A stretch of DNA of 64,000 bases from the NCBI GenBank assembly GCA_013339765.2, contig CM023448.1, positions 27,418,551 through 27,482,550 on the forward strand. Direction: 5' to 3'. The notes beneath the pieces are model-generated. The model did no database searches. It saw nothing but the letters and a program-made list of their open reading frames with translations, and was not told the DNA's origin. Below are positions 43,703-54,125 of this stretch, one piece after another; within the stretch, counting starts at the first letter, position 1; every line of letters starts with the position of its first letter. Origin of the DNA: Haemaphysalis longicornis (Eukaryota; Arthropoda; Arachnida; Ixodida; Ixodidae). The position numbers and the translations under genes were made by a program.

Positions 43703-44370
43703 GAGGGACAGCCTTTACAGCCTATCTCACGCAGTCTATCAGGAGGTTAACTCAGACCACCCATAGGCGAACGACAGCATACCACCCGCAGACAAACGGC
43801 TTGACCGAGAGGTTGTACAGAACTCTCGCCGACATGTTTTCCATGTATGTCGACGTCGAACACAAAACATGGGATGACATTCTAGCTTGCGTAACATTCG
43901 CCTACAACACGGCAGTTCAAGGAACTACAGGACAGACCCCCTTCCAATTGGTTTACGGTCGCATGGTCACCATGACACTACATTCTATGCTACCCGTTCA
44001 AGTGGACGAGTACAATGGTGATGTCGACGACTTCGTACAGAAGGCGGAGGAAGCTCGACAGCTGGCACGACAACGAATAGAAAATCAGCAGCGTGTCGAC
44101 GCAAGCCATTACAATCAGCGCCGACGTACTGTGTTCTACAACCCCGGAGACGTGGTGTGGGTGTGGATTCCAGTACGTCAGCGGGGCTGATCCGAAAAAC
44201 TGCTTCGCCGGTACTTCGGGCCCTACAAGGTGGTGCGTCAGATTAGTGACGTCAATTATGAAGTCACACCGGATAGTAGGGCGCACTCCTCACGGCGCAA
44301 GTCAACTACCGAGGTCGTGCACATCGTACGAATGAAGCAGTATTACTACAGAGACTGTTCCCACTCATAA
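43703..44370 (+). pseudogene. Gypsy B integrase C-terminal part
   Basis: Resumes after the insertion with the rest of the integrase core: HRRTTAYHPQTNGLTERLYR containing the catalytic Glu, then VEHKTWDDILACVTFAYNTA and the C-terminal NPGDVVWVWIPVRQRG segment. A TGA at 44188-44190 interrupts it, after which SEKLLRRYFGPYKVVR (GPY/F module) follows in the same phase. A tail of unrecognised residues precedes the polypurine tract. Confidence 0.88.
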
Positions 44371-44542
44371 CGGCACCCCGTCCACGCCCCAAGCCAAGGC
44401 CAGTGTGGCAGCTGAACTCTCCGCTGACGACTCTATGTACGTAGACAGTGAGCCGCCGCATCGTCGCCATCCGGATCCGAAGCCATCCTCGCCTCGTAAT
44501 ATACCACGGCATCGGGACGATGCTCGCAGAAGAGGGGGGTAG

Positions 44543-44723
44543 TGTAGCGGTGTTTATTGCAGTGGCGACGCGGTCAATCCCGCTAATGGTAGCGCAAGAC
44601 TGGACTGAACGAAGAAAAAGACGAAGGTCTCTTGCCGGTGCTCTTGCTCCAGCTGGGTCGCCATTTTCACTCTCCGTGTGTCGAGTAATTAAAAGTGCCG
44701 CCTTGTTTTATCCACACGCTACA
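44543..44723 (+). repeat. 3' LTR of Gypsy B
   Basis: Begins TGTAGCGGTG directly after the polypurine tract agaggggggtag and ends CCACACGCTACA, giving matching inverted TGTAGCG/CGCTACA termini. Its 181-bp length is short but seen in some Gypsy lineages. An attaaa poly(A)-like signal lies inside. Its 5' counterpart is not in the assembly. Confidence 0.82.
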
Positions 44724-45499
44724 ATATTCTTTCGTGTATATGCGTTTTCTCTTGTTGTGGTTCAACATTGTTTACAAGCATGAACCTACAAACAGGACAT
44801 TGTGTAGATTTGACCGTAAGTATATCACACTATTACTCAGATTTCGTTCCACTTTGACCAGGTGGCTAAATCTAGTAACAGAGAGACAGACAAACAGACC
44901 TAGAGACACACCAAAATTTCTGGGTTTAAGTAGCCCAATAAAAACTATCTTCTGAAAAATTCTGATTCGGGCATGTTGCCACAAAATGAAAAATGTACAA
45001 ACCTTGACGCAAGAGGACGCCCTCTGTGCCAGATTACAGAATTGACCGTTGGTGTTTGTGCAGGTAACAATTTAATCGTCACACCATTTTAAGGCGCACG
45101 TTCACTTCGGGCAATGTATGTATAAATGTGAATAGGGCACCTCTTTTAAATATATGTGGTGTTTTTTACAGGACGAATTTTCAGGTAACACTGATTATAG
45201 CCTAAGTATTAATTTTTGCCCATGAAAATGATACATTAAATGTAATCTAAAAACTTTCAGCATCGTGCTCTGTACTCTTCTCCTTCTTTTGTTAAACAGC
45301 AGCCCTGTTTAAACTTTAGCTACGCCGTGGAGCGGTACACAGCCCAGGCCAGCGCACGTGGGCGTGTGCTTCGTGAGGTGAGCCAGGCGTACCCCTTACA
45401 AAAATGAATGTTGCGATCCCATTAAACTTTTATAGAGTTCTTATAGAGTCTAAAGGAACTCATTAGAAACTCATGCCAGACTTATGACCAAACGAGTCA
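44724..45499. other. No gene seen
   Basis: AT-rich flank right of Gypsy B. The first five bases after the LTR (atatt) are the expected half of its target duplication. Confidence 0.45.
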
Positions 45500-45785
45500 T
45501 CTCTGTAAGATCTCTAAACAATTTCAGAAAAGACCTCCCTATAAAAACGCACTCTCCATAGAATTTCAGAAGAGACCTCCACATAAAAGCTCACTCTCCT
45601 CATCTCGATAAGATCTCTATAGAATTTCAAAAAAGACCTCCGTATAAAAACTCGCTCTCCCCATTTCTATAAGATCTCTAAAGAATTTCTAAAGAGACCT
45701 CCCTATAGAAACTCACTCTACTGATATCTACAAAACCTCTATGGAATTTCAAAAGAGACCTCTCTATAAAAACTCAATCTACTCA
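45500..45785 (+). repeat. Minisatellite, about 61-bp unit, 4-5 copies
   Basis: Repeated order: aagatctctaaagaatttc, aaaagacctccctataaaaa, ctcactctcc, then catctctat. One unit is shortened. Shorter related words (tatagagttcttatagagtc, agttctatggagtctactc) lie on both sides, so the array may be the core of a larger element (45.4-45.9 kb). Confidence 0.8.
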
Positions 45786-46069
45786 GGCTTGATAAAGATT
45801 CTACACACAATTTACTGAACTCGTTCAGTAACAGTTCTATGGAGTCTACTCTATGAAAGCTCTTCTGAATTTTTCTAGGTTCTTCACTGTAGCAACTAAC
45901 TCAATATAAGCTCACTAGAAATTCTATTGAAGTTTTAACGTGATAACTGAAGAAAGTTTCTGTTGGCTCACTTTGAAGTTTCTCATCCAAGTTTTTTCAA
46001 TGGAGGCGGTGCACGGAGAATGAAAATGTCCGTTAGATATGCAGGTTAAAGGATGCATATACTGCGATC
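45786..46069. other. Possible flank of the 61-bp repeat element
   Basis: Contains imperfect ttctat/actctat words related to the array. No gene. Confidence 0.4.
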
Positions 46070-46215
46070 ACGAAATTTGGAATCTTAAAAAATGATATAA
46101 TTGTCTTCACCAGTTTGTGGAGGTCACTCCCAGCAATTTTTGCCGCTATATAGAGCGGGGCCGGATATGCATGTCGAAAATTAACTTTAATTGCCCCGCC
46201 GCGTAAGCCTGCGGA
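46070..46215 (-). repeat. Dispersed repeat, copy 1 (partner at 54.0 kb)
   Basis: Minus strand: caattaaagttaattttcga, catatccggccccgc, gcggcaaaaatt, cacaaactggtgaagac and atatcat. The same blocks occur in the same order on the plus strand at 54010-54125. Family unknown; non-coding. Confidence 0.65.
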
Positions 46216-46604
46216 TTGCCACGCGCTAGAAAAAAGGCGAAAGCTATTAATTCCCTGCTGGTTTTGCACGTACGGGTAATGTCAGATCTGAAATGCACTA
46301 AAGTGACTATGCTTGTTGGTTTAACAAGACAGGGAAGTGCGCTGTAGTCCCCCATCACATCAGATCTAGCAACCCCATTCCGGAATGGGAAGCACTCTCC
46401 GGCGCTGTTGTTGTCAGTGGTCTCGTTTCGCCAGGCAGTTTTTGTCACATCGTCAAATCGTGCAAAGTGAGAAAAAATGAACGCTGTGTATACAGGCTTT
46501 CCAAACCGATTGAAGACCTACATCATGAACCAAAAGTGATTTTTAATGCGTCCAATTAAAACTTACATCCAGAAAATAACACCTAGTTACACGAATTTAC
46601 AAAT

Positions 46605-46800
46605 TATTTTTCGAATTATATTTATATAAATTATATTTATATTCGAATATAATTATATCAAAATATTTCGCTGCGGTATCGAAATTATATTTCGACACCG
46701 CAGCGATGGCTCAGAGGTACAGCACTCGCATCGTATGCGGGAAGTACTGGGTTCGAATCCTGGTACGGCCAGGCACCCACCGGTTTCTTTAATGGGTACA
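46605..46800 (+). mobile_element. tRNA-like SINE head behind a 17-bp hairpin
   Basis: A box atggctcagaggtacagc (about 46707) and B box gggttcgaatcc (about 46748) are well formed. The acceptor stem does not pair, so it is not a working tRNA gene. Directly upstream lies a hairpin with arms 46668-46684 and 46690-46706 (16 of 17 paired, loop ttata), and before that an AT palindrome-like stretch. Confidence 0.55.
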
Positions 46801-46930
46801 GGCGTCCCTGGTTAACTTTAAAAAAATTAATAGATCTAGTCTATCAAGTTTCAATGAGTACTCGATACACACCTGGGCTCACGCCGCCGCCAGTACGTCT
46901 GCTGCGGCTATGACGCAACACTATCCAACG

Positions 46931-47030
46931 CAATCCAGTTTAATCCAATCCAATCCAAATCCAATCCAATCCAATCCAATCCAATCAAAGTCAAGCCAAG
47001 CCAAGCCAATCGAATCCAATCCAATCCAAT
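46931..47030 (+). repeat. (AATCC)n microsatellite
   Basis: Pentanucleotide aatcc repeats with variants (aagcc, aatcg), about 100 bases. Confidence 0.95.
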
Positions 47031-50000
47031 GCCCCTCGCGCTTGCGCAAAACGGCCCTTCACGGCCCACGCCAAACTGCTCAACCTCGGCCAGTGGAGAT
47101 TACGCTGCAAAACACACAGGAATCGTGGGTAGAAATTTATTTTAGCACCGGTATGGTAATCACGGCGCATGCTCTATGAAAGCACTAGGATCTTTTTAAT
47201 TTTGTATGATTTTTTACATTCGTGGTATTTGAGTTGGCTCCGCAACGTGGCGCTACGCTCGCTAGCGATTCCTGTCTACATCGCTCTGGGACCGGAGACG
47301 ATCTGCTGGAACCTAGCCATTTACAGCTTTGCTGTAATACTGTTCATAGACGTGCAATATTGACGCGCTATAGACATTTTACGTGCTGCGACACCTCTTG
47401 GCGGCTCGGGCTGGTGGCGGCTCCTGTCGTGGTCATCCTTTCATGTAGGCAGTTAATAAAATAGCGAGATACGTGTTTTCTAACGCGTCGCGCAAGGATG
47501 GTTTGTCTCCGTACGCAAAAACCCGCATTAAACCCTCACACGAGGACGCTCGTTTCCCAATGCGTGAGGCTAGAACGCTGACTGTTAACAAATATTTAGG
47601 TACTGCAGATACATGTCCATGTGATGAACTATATAAGCTTGATGTCAAAATTATGTTTTTAACGGGGTGCACAGTTGAGAGTGATCACGTGCAGAAACTT
47701 TATTACACCTTCAAAAAAAAATTTAGAAAAGTGCTTCAGCCTAAAGTGCGTCGACCCTTCACTGAAAGAACGTCCAATGAATCGCGAACTTTTCAAAGAC
47801 CCAAATCTCAAACAAATAACAAATCCAGGGGGCAATTTCTCCCTCCCCAAGGCAACTCATCTACAAACAATTCGAATATGTACCTTCCGTTTTTTATGAT
47901 AAGAATGTATATACTACTGTAGCCCTTCTTCTCGTTGGATTCATTTGTTGCCCTGTGTAGTACGGTTCTTCTGAAGTTTCTGAGGAAGTTTCTGGCTAAC
48001 GAAATGTTCCTTATAAAAATGCAACAAGCTTCTGAGAGAACACCATAGGTGCTTCATGGAAGCTTTCGCTTTTTTAGAACGTAGACAAGGGGTTTGGGTT
48101 TCAACGAATGCCTAAAGGTATAACACGTATCGCAAGTACAACGCAAGTGGAGCGTCGGAAGTTTTTGTTTATGCGTACGAAAAATGTGTGACCTCCGAGC
48201 GAGATAAACTTCCACTAGAATAACTCATTATAATTATCGTAATCGGCATCGGCATGGTTATTCCTTAAAGAACTATCACTATTGAAATATAAAACGATCA
48301 ACGCAAAGCGACCCCACCCTTATCAAAATATTACAATAAATGGTCCCTGAAAGTCAACTAACTTCCACACGAGTTTACAAATGCACGAGGTTATCCCACA
48401 CACTACACAAGTTCACGAAATGCTCATGCGAACCGATGTATAGGTTCGTTTTGTTTATAAGGAGGATCATTCGTGTGTGAGCTTACAATTCTTTTTCAGA
48501 TCGAATTGTGTGGACCCATTTCTGCAGCTTCGCAGTAGGCTGCGTATTCAGACCAGGGTCTTAAGGTAAACTTCGCGTGTGACGGTGCCATGCCGATTGA
48601 CCTTGCGCGAGGCTTCGAATATGAATTTGTGGAGTTGCTGCCACTCCTGCTGGTGCCGGTGCGCTACCGCCGTCTCAAAATTCTAGAACCGGTGCGTTTC
48701 CCAGTCAGTCTCACTCATGTTAACAGAGCACATACTCTGGAGCTCAGGTCCAACTACTACGGGCGAAGGTCATTCTCCCCGTCTGGCTCACACCACTCGG
48801 TTCGCACATACTTCCTCCATGCAGCAGCCACAAACTGTCCGGAGCCAAATTCCGGAATAAACGCAAGCAGCGGCGGAAAAGCATGGCGGTTCCACCACCT
48901 GACACAGCGCCATCGACCGAGACAACGGTTCTGACAGCTGTTTAAATTGCATGCATGGACGTTTTCTGGCACAAGTAATACGCTACTTGGTTAGGTTATT
49001 AAAGAAGACCCCAACGGTATGGCTAAATGTTGTATGTATCGTCGTATTTGAAAGCGTTCTTGGCCACCCGAAGACTCAGCAGTCAATGTTGCGTTAAACA
49101 CGTGTTTGTTTTAAGAGCGCGGCTCTTGAGCATCTGGTTTTTTTTGTCTCCGCAATTACGGTTACCAATGAAATGCCGAGCGCACTTGGGTGCGCACCTC
49201 GGGGCGGCAGGCTAGGCTCACCGGCGCAAGTTTACGAATCGCAGGATATCCAGAAAAACTGCAACGTTCGCTGTAATCGTGGGAACACTTCCTCGGAACG
49301 GGGAAGACACAACATAGGGCACACCCCTCCAAGGTTATGTCGAATGATTAGCACTTCCCAAAAATGAAGGAAGCTCACACTTTTAGCATCAATGATAAAG
49401 TAAAGATTGCTGCGGCAGCGAATAAGTGAATCGGCTGCAATCGTGGAATTAAACGGCTGTAATGGTCGTGAAGGTTGCGTAGGGCTTAGTTACCTTCACG
49501 TTTTACCCGTTATTGTGAGCTTTTCAATTAAAAAAAATGGCTAGAGGGACTGAGAGATGCTGACAATAACGTCCGTTTGAGTGGTGTTTTGTTTCTTTTT
49601 TTAAGGTTTTCAAAGTGGAAAAACAATTATATAAGAAATGTTTTGTACACGGCGTCGTGAAATTCTAGTATTCTCTAGATTGCTCCAACGAATACAATTA
49701 TTGGGCTCAATGCGTTCAATGCTGCGTCCTACCTTACCACCCGATTGTCATTTACTGCCTCTAGGGTTACTTCTGCACTGCGTAACATTTATTGAACTTT
49801 CATTCTTCAATCCTAGGCAACGTTGTTTGCGAATACGGGGATCAAGAGTGTCTTCATTTAAATGGAGTTTTAATGCAGGTACGGTAAAACACTGCTTCCT
49901 ACTTCAGAGCAGCTTGTTATTGCTTAGCCTCTAGAGAACCCACGGCCATATCACTACCTTTGCGTTTGTATGTAGTTGCGTACGTTCTGAGTGCCCGTTG

Positions 50001-50389
50001 GTTGGAACTAACATGCGTGTTATTCATTTAGGTGAGGTTTTTTTAAACACATGCAAGAAAAATGCTTTTAAGTATTCTTTGTTTCGGGAAATAAAGGTAA
50101 CTCCCTATAGAAAGGATGTATGAGGAAGGCGAAAATTGTTGCGAGTATTCGCCAAATACATATGAAGGACATATTTGTTTATTTCCTTCAAGGCATACAT
50201 CGAATTCGCGAGAAAATGTAATAGCGAGAATTATGTATCAGTGCCCGCAAAAAGGAACACAGATACACTTGCAGGAATTGCCATTGTACAACACTAAAAG
50301 TAGTTCTTGCCAAACTGGAAAATTGCCTTATATCCCATACTCCTTTGGCAGGGGTTGTTTAGAAAAGGTAAAAACTGACAAGACATCAC
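47031..50389. other. No supported gene; two unremarkable open frames
   Basis: A 149-codon plus frame (47473-47922) and a 114-codon plus frame (48590-48934) start at ATG, but they have no recognisable domain, no splice borders and no codon pattern that sets them apart. A conserved-looking GC segment near 48.6-48.95 kb might be part of a transposon. The rest is AT-rich. These could be real orphan genes, but I cannot support that. Confidence 0.35.
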
Positions 50390-50640
50390 TTCAAAATTTG
50401 TGAAACGAGAAGTGACCTCTTCTTCCGATTGATATTTGTATATAATTCTACGACCGTCGAGCCAGTTGTTTGCTCCCAGAATCAGTTTATCACGAAAGCT
50501 GGTTTTCCGGTCCCCGAAGGCACCCTCAATCGAAGAGTAGTAGAAGTGCCGGGGCTTCTGCAAGAAGTCAAATGAAGGGGAGAGTACGATACCCAGAATT
50601 TTGTCCTCAAATCGTAGAGGAGTATAAGTGCCGTAAATGA
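50390..50640 (-). pseudogene. Broken P-loop ATPase-like fragment
   Basis: On the minus strand two phases together show a P-loop-like core: one phase reads SPLHLTSC and further on VPSGTGKPAFVIN, the other continues KLILGANNWLDGRRIIYKYQ. The arrangement (hydrophobic strand, GxxGxGK turn, helix, then D/G-RIIYKY) resembles P-loop ATPases found scattered in invertebrate genomes and in Polinton- or virus-like elements. The conserved Ser/Thr after GK is Pro here, and a frameshift lies just after the loop. No partner genes of such elements are visible nearby. Assignment is tentative. Confidence 0.35.
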
Positions 50641-51397
50641 GCAGAAAGAGATGAACCGCCGAGTGCTTCGGTTGGCCAAGCGGGAGATAAAGGAGAAGCT
50701 TTGCTGTTGTGTCATTGTGTATGTGAACTCTGCATTATGGCTCAATTATTACAAATGTCCCTACACCCTAGGGTGTATAGGGAGCGTACGCAACGTAAAA
50801 AAAGAGCTCTGCTCTGCTATGTCACAGCGACCATTTGCAGCGCCGGCCTCACATAACCCCACATAACCCAGAAAAAAAGGACGTGGTTTTGGTTCGCGGA
50901 ACACATTTTAACAAAAAAACTGGCTCATATCAATAACATCCACACAGGAAAGGTGCCTAATACGCACGTGAGAAAGTTTCGAAGATATGGCTTCTGTATC
51001 TCGCGTGCTACGTCGCCGTGTGCACTTTACACTACAAATATAACCCACGCCTTTTTACCACCGTTCCTCTAATATTAAGCTGTGTGCATTAAACTGCGCT
51101 TTCTGTTCAGCCTTTTCCATTGCCCTTGCGCAAAGCAAAATCCGATAAACAGACACCACCCCAGGTGACAAGTCGTGGGATCGAACGCTATTTTGCTAAT
51201 TGCTAATCAGCGCGAATCACTTTCACCCTTCAATTTCAAGGAGCATAGCGAGGTCTACGAAGCTCGGGCCGCCTACTTGCATGCAGCGGAAATCATTTCT
51301 GCACTCCGCTTCCTGGCACAGTGAATAGGTCGCAAAAACAGTGGGCGGCGGCCCCAGCGACTTTCCGTTTTTCTTCTTTTTCTTACTCTGTGTTTGG
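50641..51397. other. No gene seen
   Basis: Non-coding sequence before the GT microsatellite. Confidence 0.45.
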
Positions 51398-51427
51398 GTG
51401 TGCGTGCGTGCGTACGTGCGTGCGTGC

Positions 51428-51474
<47 letters not shown>

Positions 51475-51586
51475 CGTGCGTGCGAGCGAGCGCGCGCGTG
51501 TGTATGTGTGTGTGCGTGTTTGCGTGTGTGCACGTGTGCACATGTGCGCGCGTGTGTGTGTGCACGTGTGCGCCTGTGCGCACACG
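51398..51586. repeat. (GT)n/(GCGT)n microsatellite
   Basis: About 190 bases of gt and cgtg repeats with gcga interruptions. All long open frames here, in both strands, are repeat artefacts (Cys/Val or His/Thr runs). Confidence 0.97.
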
Positions 51587-52760
51587 TAGGCACAAAAAGG
51601 CTACATTAAGGTTCGTAGACGTCAACAAAATGCTCTCTCATTTTCTCTGCCCAAAATGTGTAAAAACATTTCAAGACATGACACGTATTGCCTAATACGA
51701 AGAAATTACAGAAACATACTTTCCTGCCACGGAAAACTGCATATATGCTATGTTTTTCACTTCTTTATCAGCAAGTGAACTCCTTTCCTCACCCCCCAAA
51801 CCAGCGCACGCTCCGGTGTCCACTCTTATTTGTGACAAATAACGCCTACTGGTGAAGTTCTCTTTGAATAGCCCCGACAATAAATTTATTTATGTACATG
51901 AAAACACACTGGCAGTTTAGAAGCAAAGTACCTGCATCAAGGTATAACCGGCATTTTGTGTTAGGTTTCGTGAAATACCGTAGACGTGGAGGATTTAAAG
52001 GATGGACATTATGGATCAGTCACCAATGAAACCTGCACTGGGTATTCTTATCCTCTTCTCCGGCAACTGGTTGGTGGCATCCCCGTATATTAAAAAGAAA
52101 AACTGACACGCGTTTTACGCCCAAAGATATATATCAAAATTTAAACATGCACTTGCTTTACGTGACGCTCACTGTTTATTCGTTGTGTTCCTTCTCATGA
52201 AGCGATAAGGTGTTAAATTCGAAAGAACTCCTCTACTAGATGACAATTAGAATAAGTAATTGCACAGTTAACAATGTAACATTTTTTCGTGCACAATGTG
52301 GCCACCGTCTCAGCGTAGCAACGTTAGCGCTCTCTACTTGACAGCCCACCGCGTAGTTTCGTAATAAACCACGAGTGGGCAGGGCAGTTTGGTTCGACGG
52401 TCCCTTTAGCAATCCTAACTAAAAGACCAAAACATTTTTACAGGAGTATTGAGACTAGATTTCTCGCTTTCCGCTTTTATGCTGCAAGGAATACCTAGTG
52501 GTCGAGGAATTCCAAAACTCGAACCAAAAGCGCTCAGGAGCCAGTGTGGAATTATTTATAACTTATTTATTCTAATCAGTTTCAATTCGGTAGTTGCCTG
52601 CCAAACGGCCGTTGAAATACAGGACGGCGAATTTGACGTCACAGTTTTCCTGGCGTCAGTCACATTTCCGCATCGTCTGCTACGATTGCATGTGATCCCC
52701 AATCACCGGCGCACTCAACATGTCGTCTTAATCGTCAGGCTTTGATGAGTCAGGCTTGAA
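51587..52760. other. No gene seen
   Basis: AT-rich, no recognisable feature. Confidence 0.45.
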
Positions 52761-53222
52761 CAGACAGGCAGGCAGGCAGGCAAGCGGGCGGGCGGGGCGG
52801 GCGGGCGGGTTGGCGGGCAGGCGGGCGGGCGGGCGGGCGGGGCGGGCGGCAGAGGCAGGCAGGCAGGCAGGCCAGGCAGGCAGGCAGGCGGGCAGGCAGG
52901 CATGCAGACGAACGGGCAGGCGGGCCGGCGGGCCGACGGGCGGGGCGGGTGGGCAGGCAGGCAGGCAGGCAGGCAGGCAGGCGGGCGGGCAGGCAGGCAG
53001 GCAGACGACGGGCAGGCGGGCGGGCGGGCAAAAGAGCAGGCGGGCGGGCCGGCGGGCAAAACGGGCGGGCGGGCGGGCGAGCAGGCGGGCTGGTTGGCGG
53101 GCAGGCGGGCGGGCGGGTGGGCGGGCGGGCGGGCAGGGCGGACAGGCAGGCAGACAGGCAGGCAGACAGGCAGGTAGGCAGGCGGGCGGACGAACGGACG
53201 GATGGACGGACGGACGGACAGA
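52761..53222. repeat. (GGCA/GGCG)n tetranucleotide array, about 460 bp
   Basis: Runs of ggca, ggcg and ggac, changing composition along the array, with occasional 3- and 5-base slips. It gives long Ala/Gly/Arg and Pro/Ala/Cys frames on both strands that are not genes. It abuts a LINE 3' end on its right. Confidence 0.95.
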
Positions 53223-53330
53223 ACAACTTTATTTGGCCAGGCGAGTAGGCCGTCGATGTCTTCGCCGTCGTCCGTTTCTTCATATTACGGCGGCTCGAAC
53301 CGGCGCTGACCGTGATAGCAATAGCATGTC
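53223..53330 (-). mobile_element. 3' end of a minus-strand non-LTR element
   Basis: Minus strand: cctggccaaataaagttgtt, then tgtccgtccg. An AATAAA followed immediately by a short-unit tail is the usual 3' end of RNase H-type LINEs in this window (compare 20.73 and 61.5 kb). The adjacent 460-bp array therefore looks like an expanded tail. The 5' limit is unclear and no coding part is retained. Confidence 0.5.
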
Positions 53331-53501
53331 GCCACTCTTCTAATCAGTCTGATCGCGAAAAAGATTTTCCTCATGCGAGAAAGCAGATTTTAGTGTGGTG
53401 AAAAATTGTGGTATGGGTTGTTATCAGCGCAGTTGTACAGATAGCGGAGATCAAATATTCGCCACGATACTAAACAGAAAGTTCCCAACACCCAATCTTA
53501 C

Positions 53502-53771
53502 CGAGCAATGCCGAGCCCACGGGCTTGGACGACAGTTCTTGCGGCCGCCGCCATGCACGAACTCAGCCCGCGTTTCGCGCTGCATGTCGTCGTGTGGAGA
53601 ATAATGCATCTTGGCGTCGTCGTCGATTTGCTCGGACAGGCTTCCACGGGACAGTGCTTCGCATTCAGCGAGCTTGCCATAGCAATACTTGGGGAACTTG
53701 GGGACGCGCACAGGCCGCTCAGGTAAGACACCGCGCAGTTTGCGGCACTAGTGTAAGGGAACACCATGCGC
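53502..53771 (-). CDS. Weak candidate first exon
   Basis: On the minus strand a GC-rich segment ends in a donor-like gctcg|gtaagatt at 53502. One phase opens from ATG near 53771 (MVFPYTSAANCAVSYLSGLC) and runs through the donor, stopping inside it. A second phase (KYCYGKLAECEALSRGSLSE) is also open. Two open phases and no recognised domain mean that I cannot choose between them; CpG content alone may explain the openness. Confidence 0.18.
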
Positions 53772-54009
53772 CGTCCCGGAACTGAAGAGACGACGAACAC
53801 ACAAAGTGAACAGTTTACAAGCATTGCTCACAGAAGTACACCAACGTCTCCTGACCAAATGAATACCACCGATAAACAGCAGCGCAGACTATCGATTCGG
53901 GCTCCGAAAATGACTATATGACGTCACTCTGAACCTGACAGCCATGCCGGCTAATGTGTCGTCAAGCCAAAAGTGGTTTCGCTAGTGCAGCTGATTTGTT
54001 GAAGCTCAC

Positions 54010-54125
54010 GGCCGGGACAATTAAAATCAATTTTCGATGTGGTTCCGGCCTCGTATCGCTGCAAAATTTCTGTGACGCATCTGTACAAACTACTGAAGCC
54101 AATCACATCATCTTTAATCGTCTAA
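54010..54125 (+). repeat. Dispersed repeat, copy 2 (partner at 46.1 kb)
   Basis: Shares acaattaaaatcaattttcg, ttccggcctcg, gctgcaaaattt, gtacaaactactgaagcc and catcat with the minus strand of 46070-46215. Confidence 0.65.

Larger units (their letters stand above)
38159..44723 (+). mobile_element. Gypsy LTR retrotransposon B, split by an insertion
   Basis: Plus-strand order: 5' leader (38159-38226), gag, CCHC knuckle, protease, reverse transcriptase, RNase H, integrase, polypurine tract (agaagaggggggtag) and a 181-bp 3' LTR. Integrase is interrupted at 42347 by a 1341-bp insertion with target duplication and resumes at 43703. The 5' LTR is missing at the gap. Multiple frameshifts, plus a change in the RT catalytic motif, make it non-autonomous. 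Confidence 0.93.

Noticed and set aside
44191..44542. Envelope gene after Gypsy B integrase
   Set aside because: Only a short unrecognised tail between integrase and the polypurine tract; no signal peptide or membrane segment.
46700..46775. Functional tRNA-Thr gene
   Set aside because: Anticodon loop could read CGT, but the acceptor stem does not pair.
47473..47922. 149-codon plus-strand ORF as a gene
   Set aside because: No domain, no promoter or splice evidence, amino-acid composition like translated AT-rich DNA.
51223..51695. Cys/Val and His/Thr-rich frames
   Set aside because: Products of the gt/gcgt microsatellite.
52756..53343. Long open frames (up to 195 codons) rich in Ala, Gly, Arg or Pro on both strands
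   Set aside because: They translate the ggca/ggcg tetranucleotide array; all phases stay open because the repeat lacks stops.
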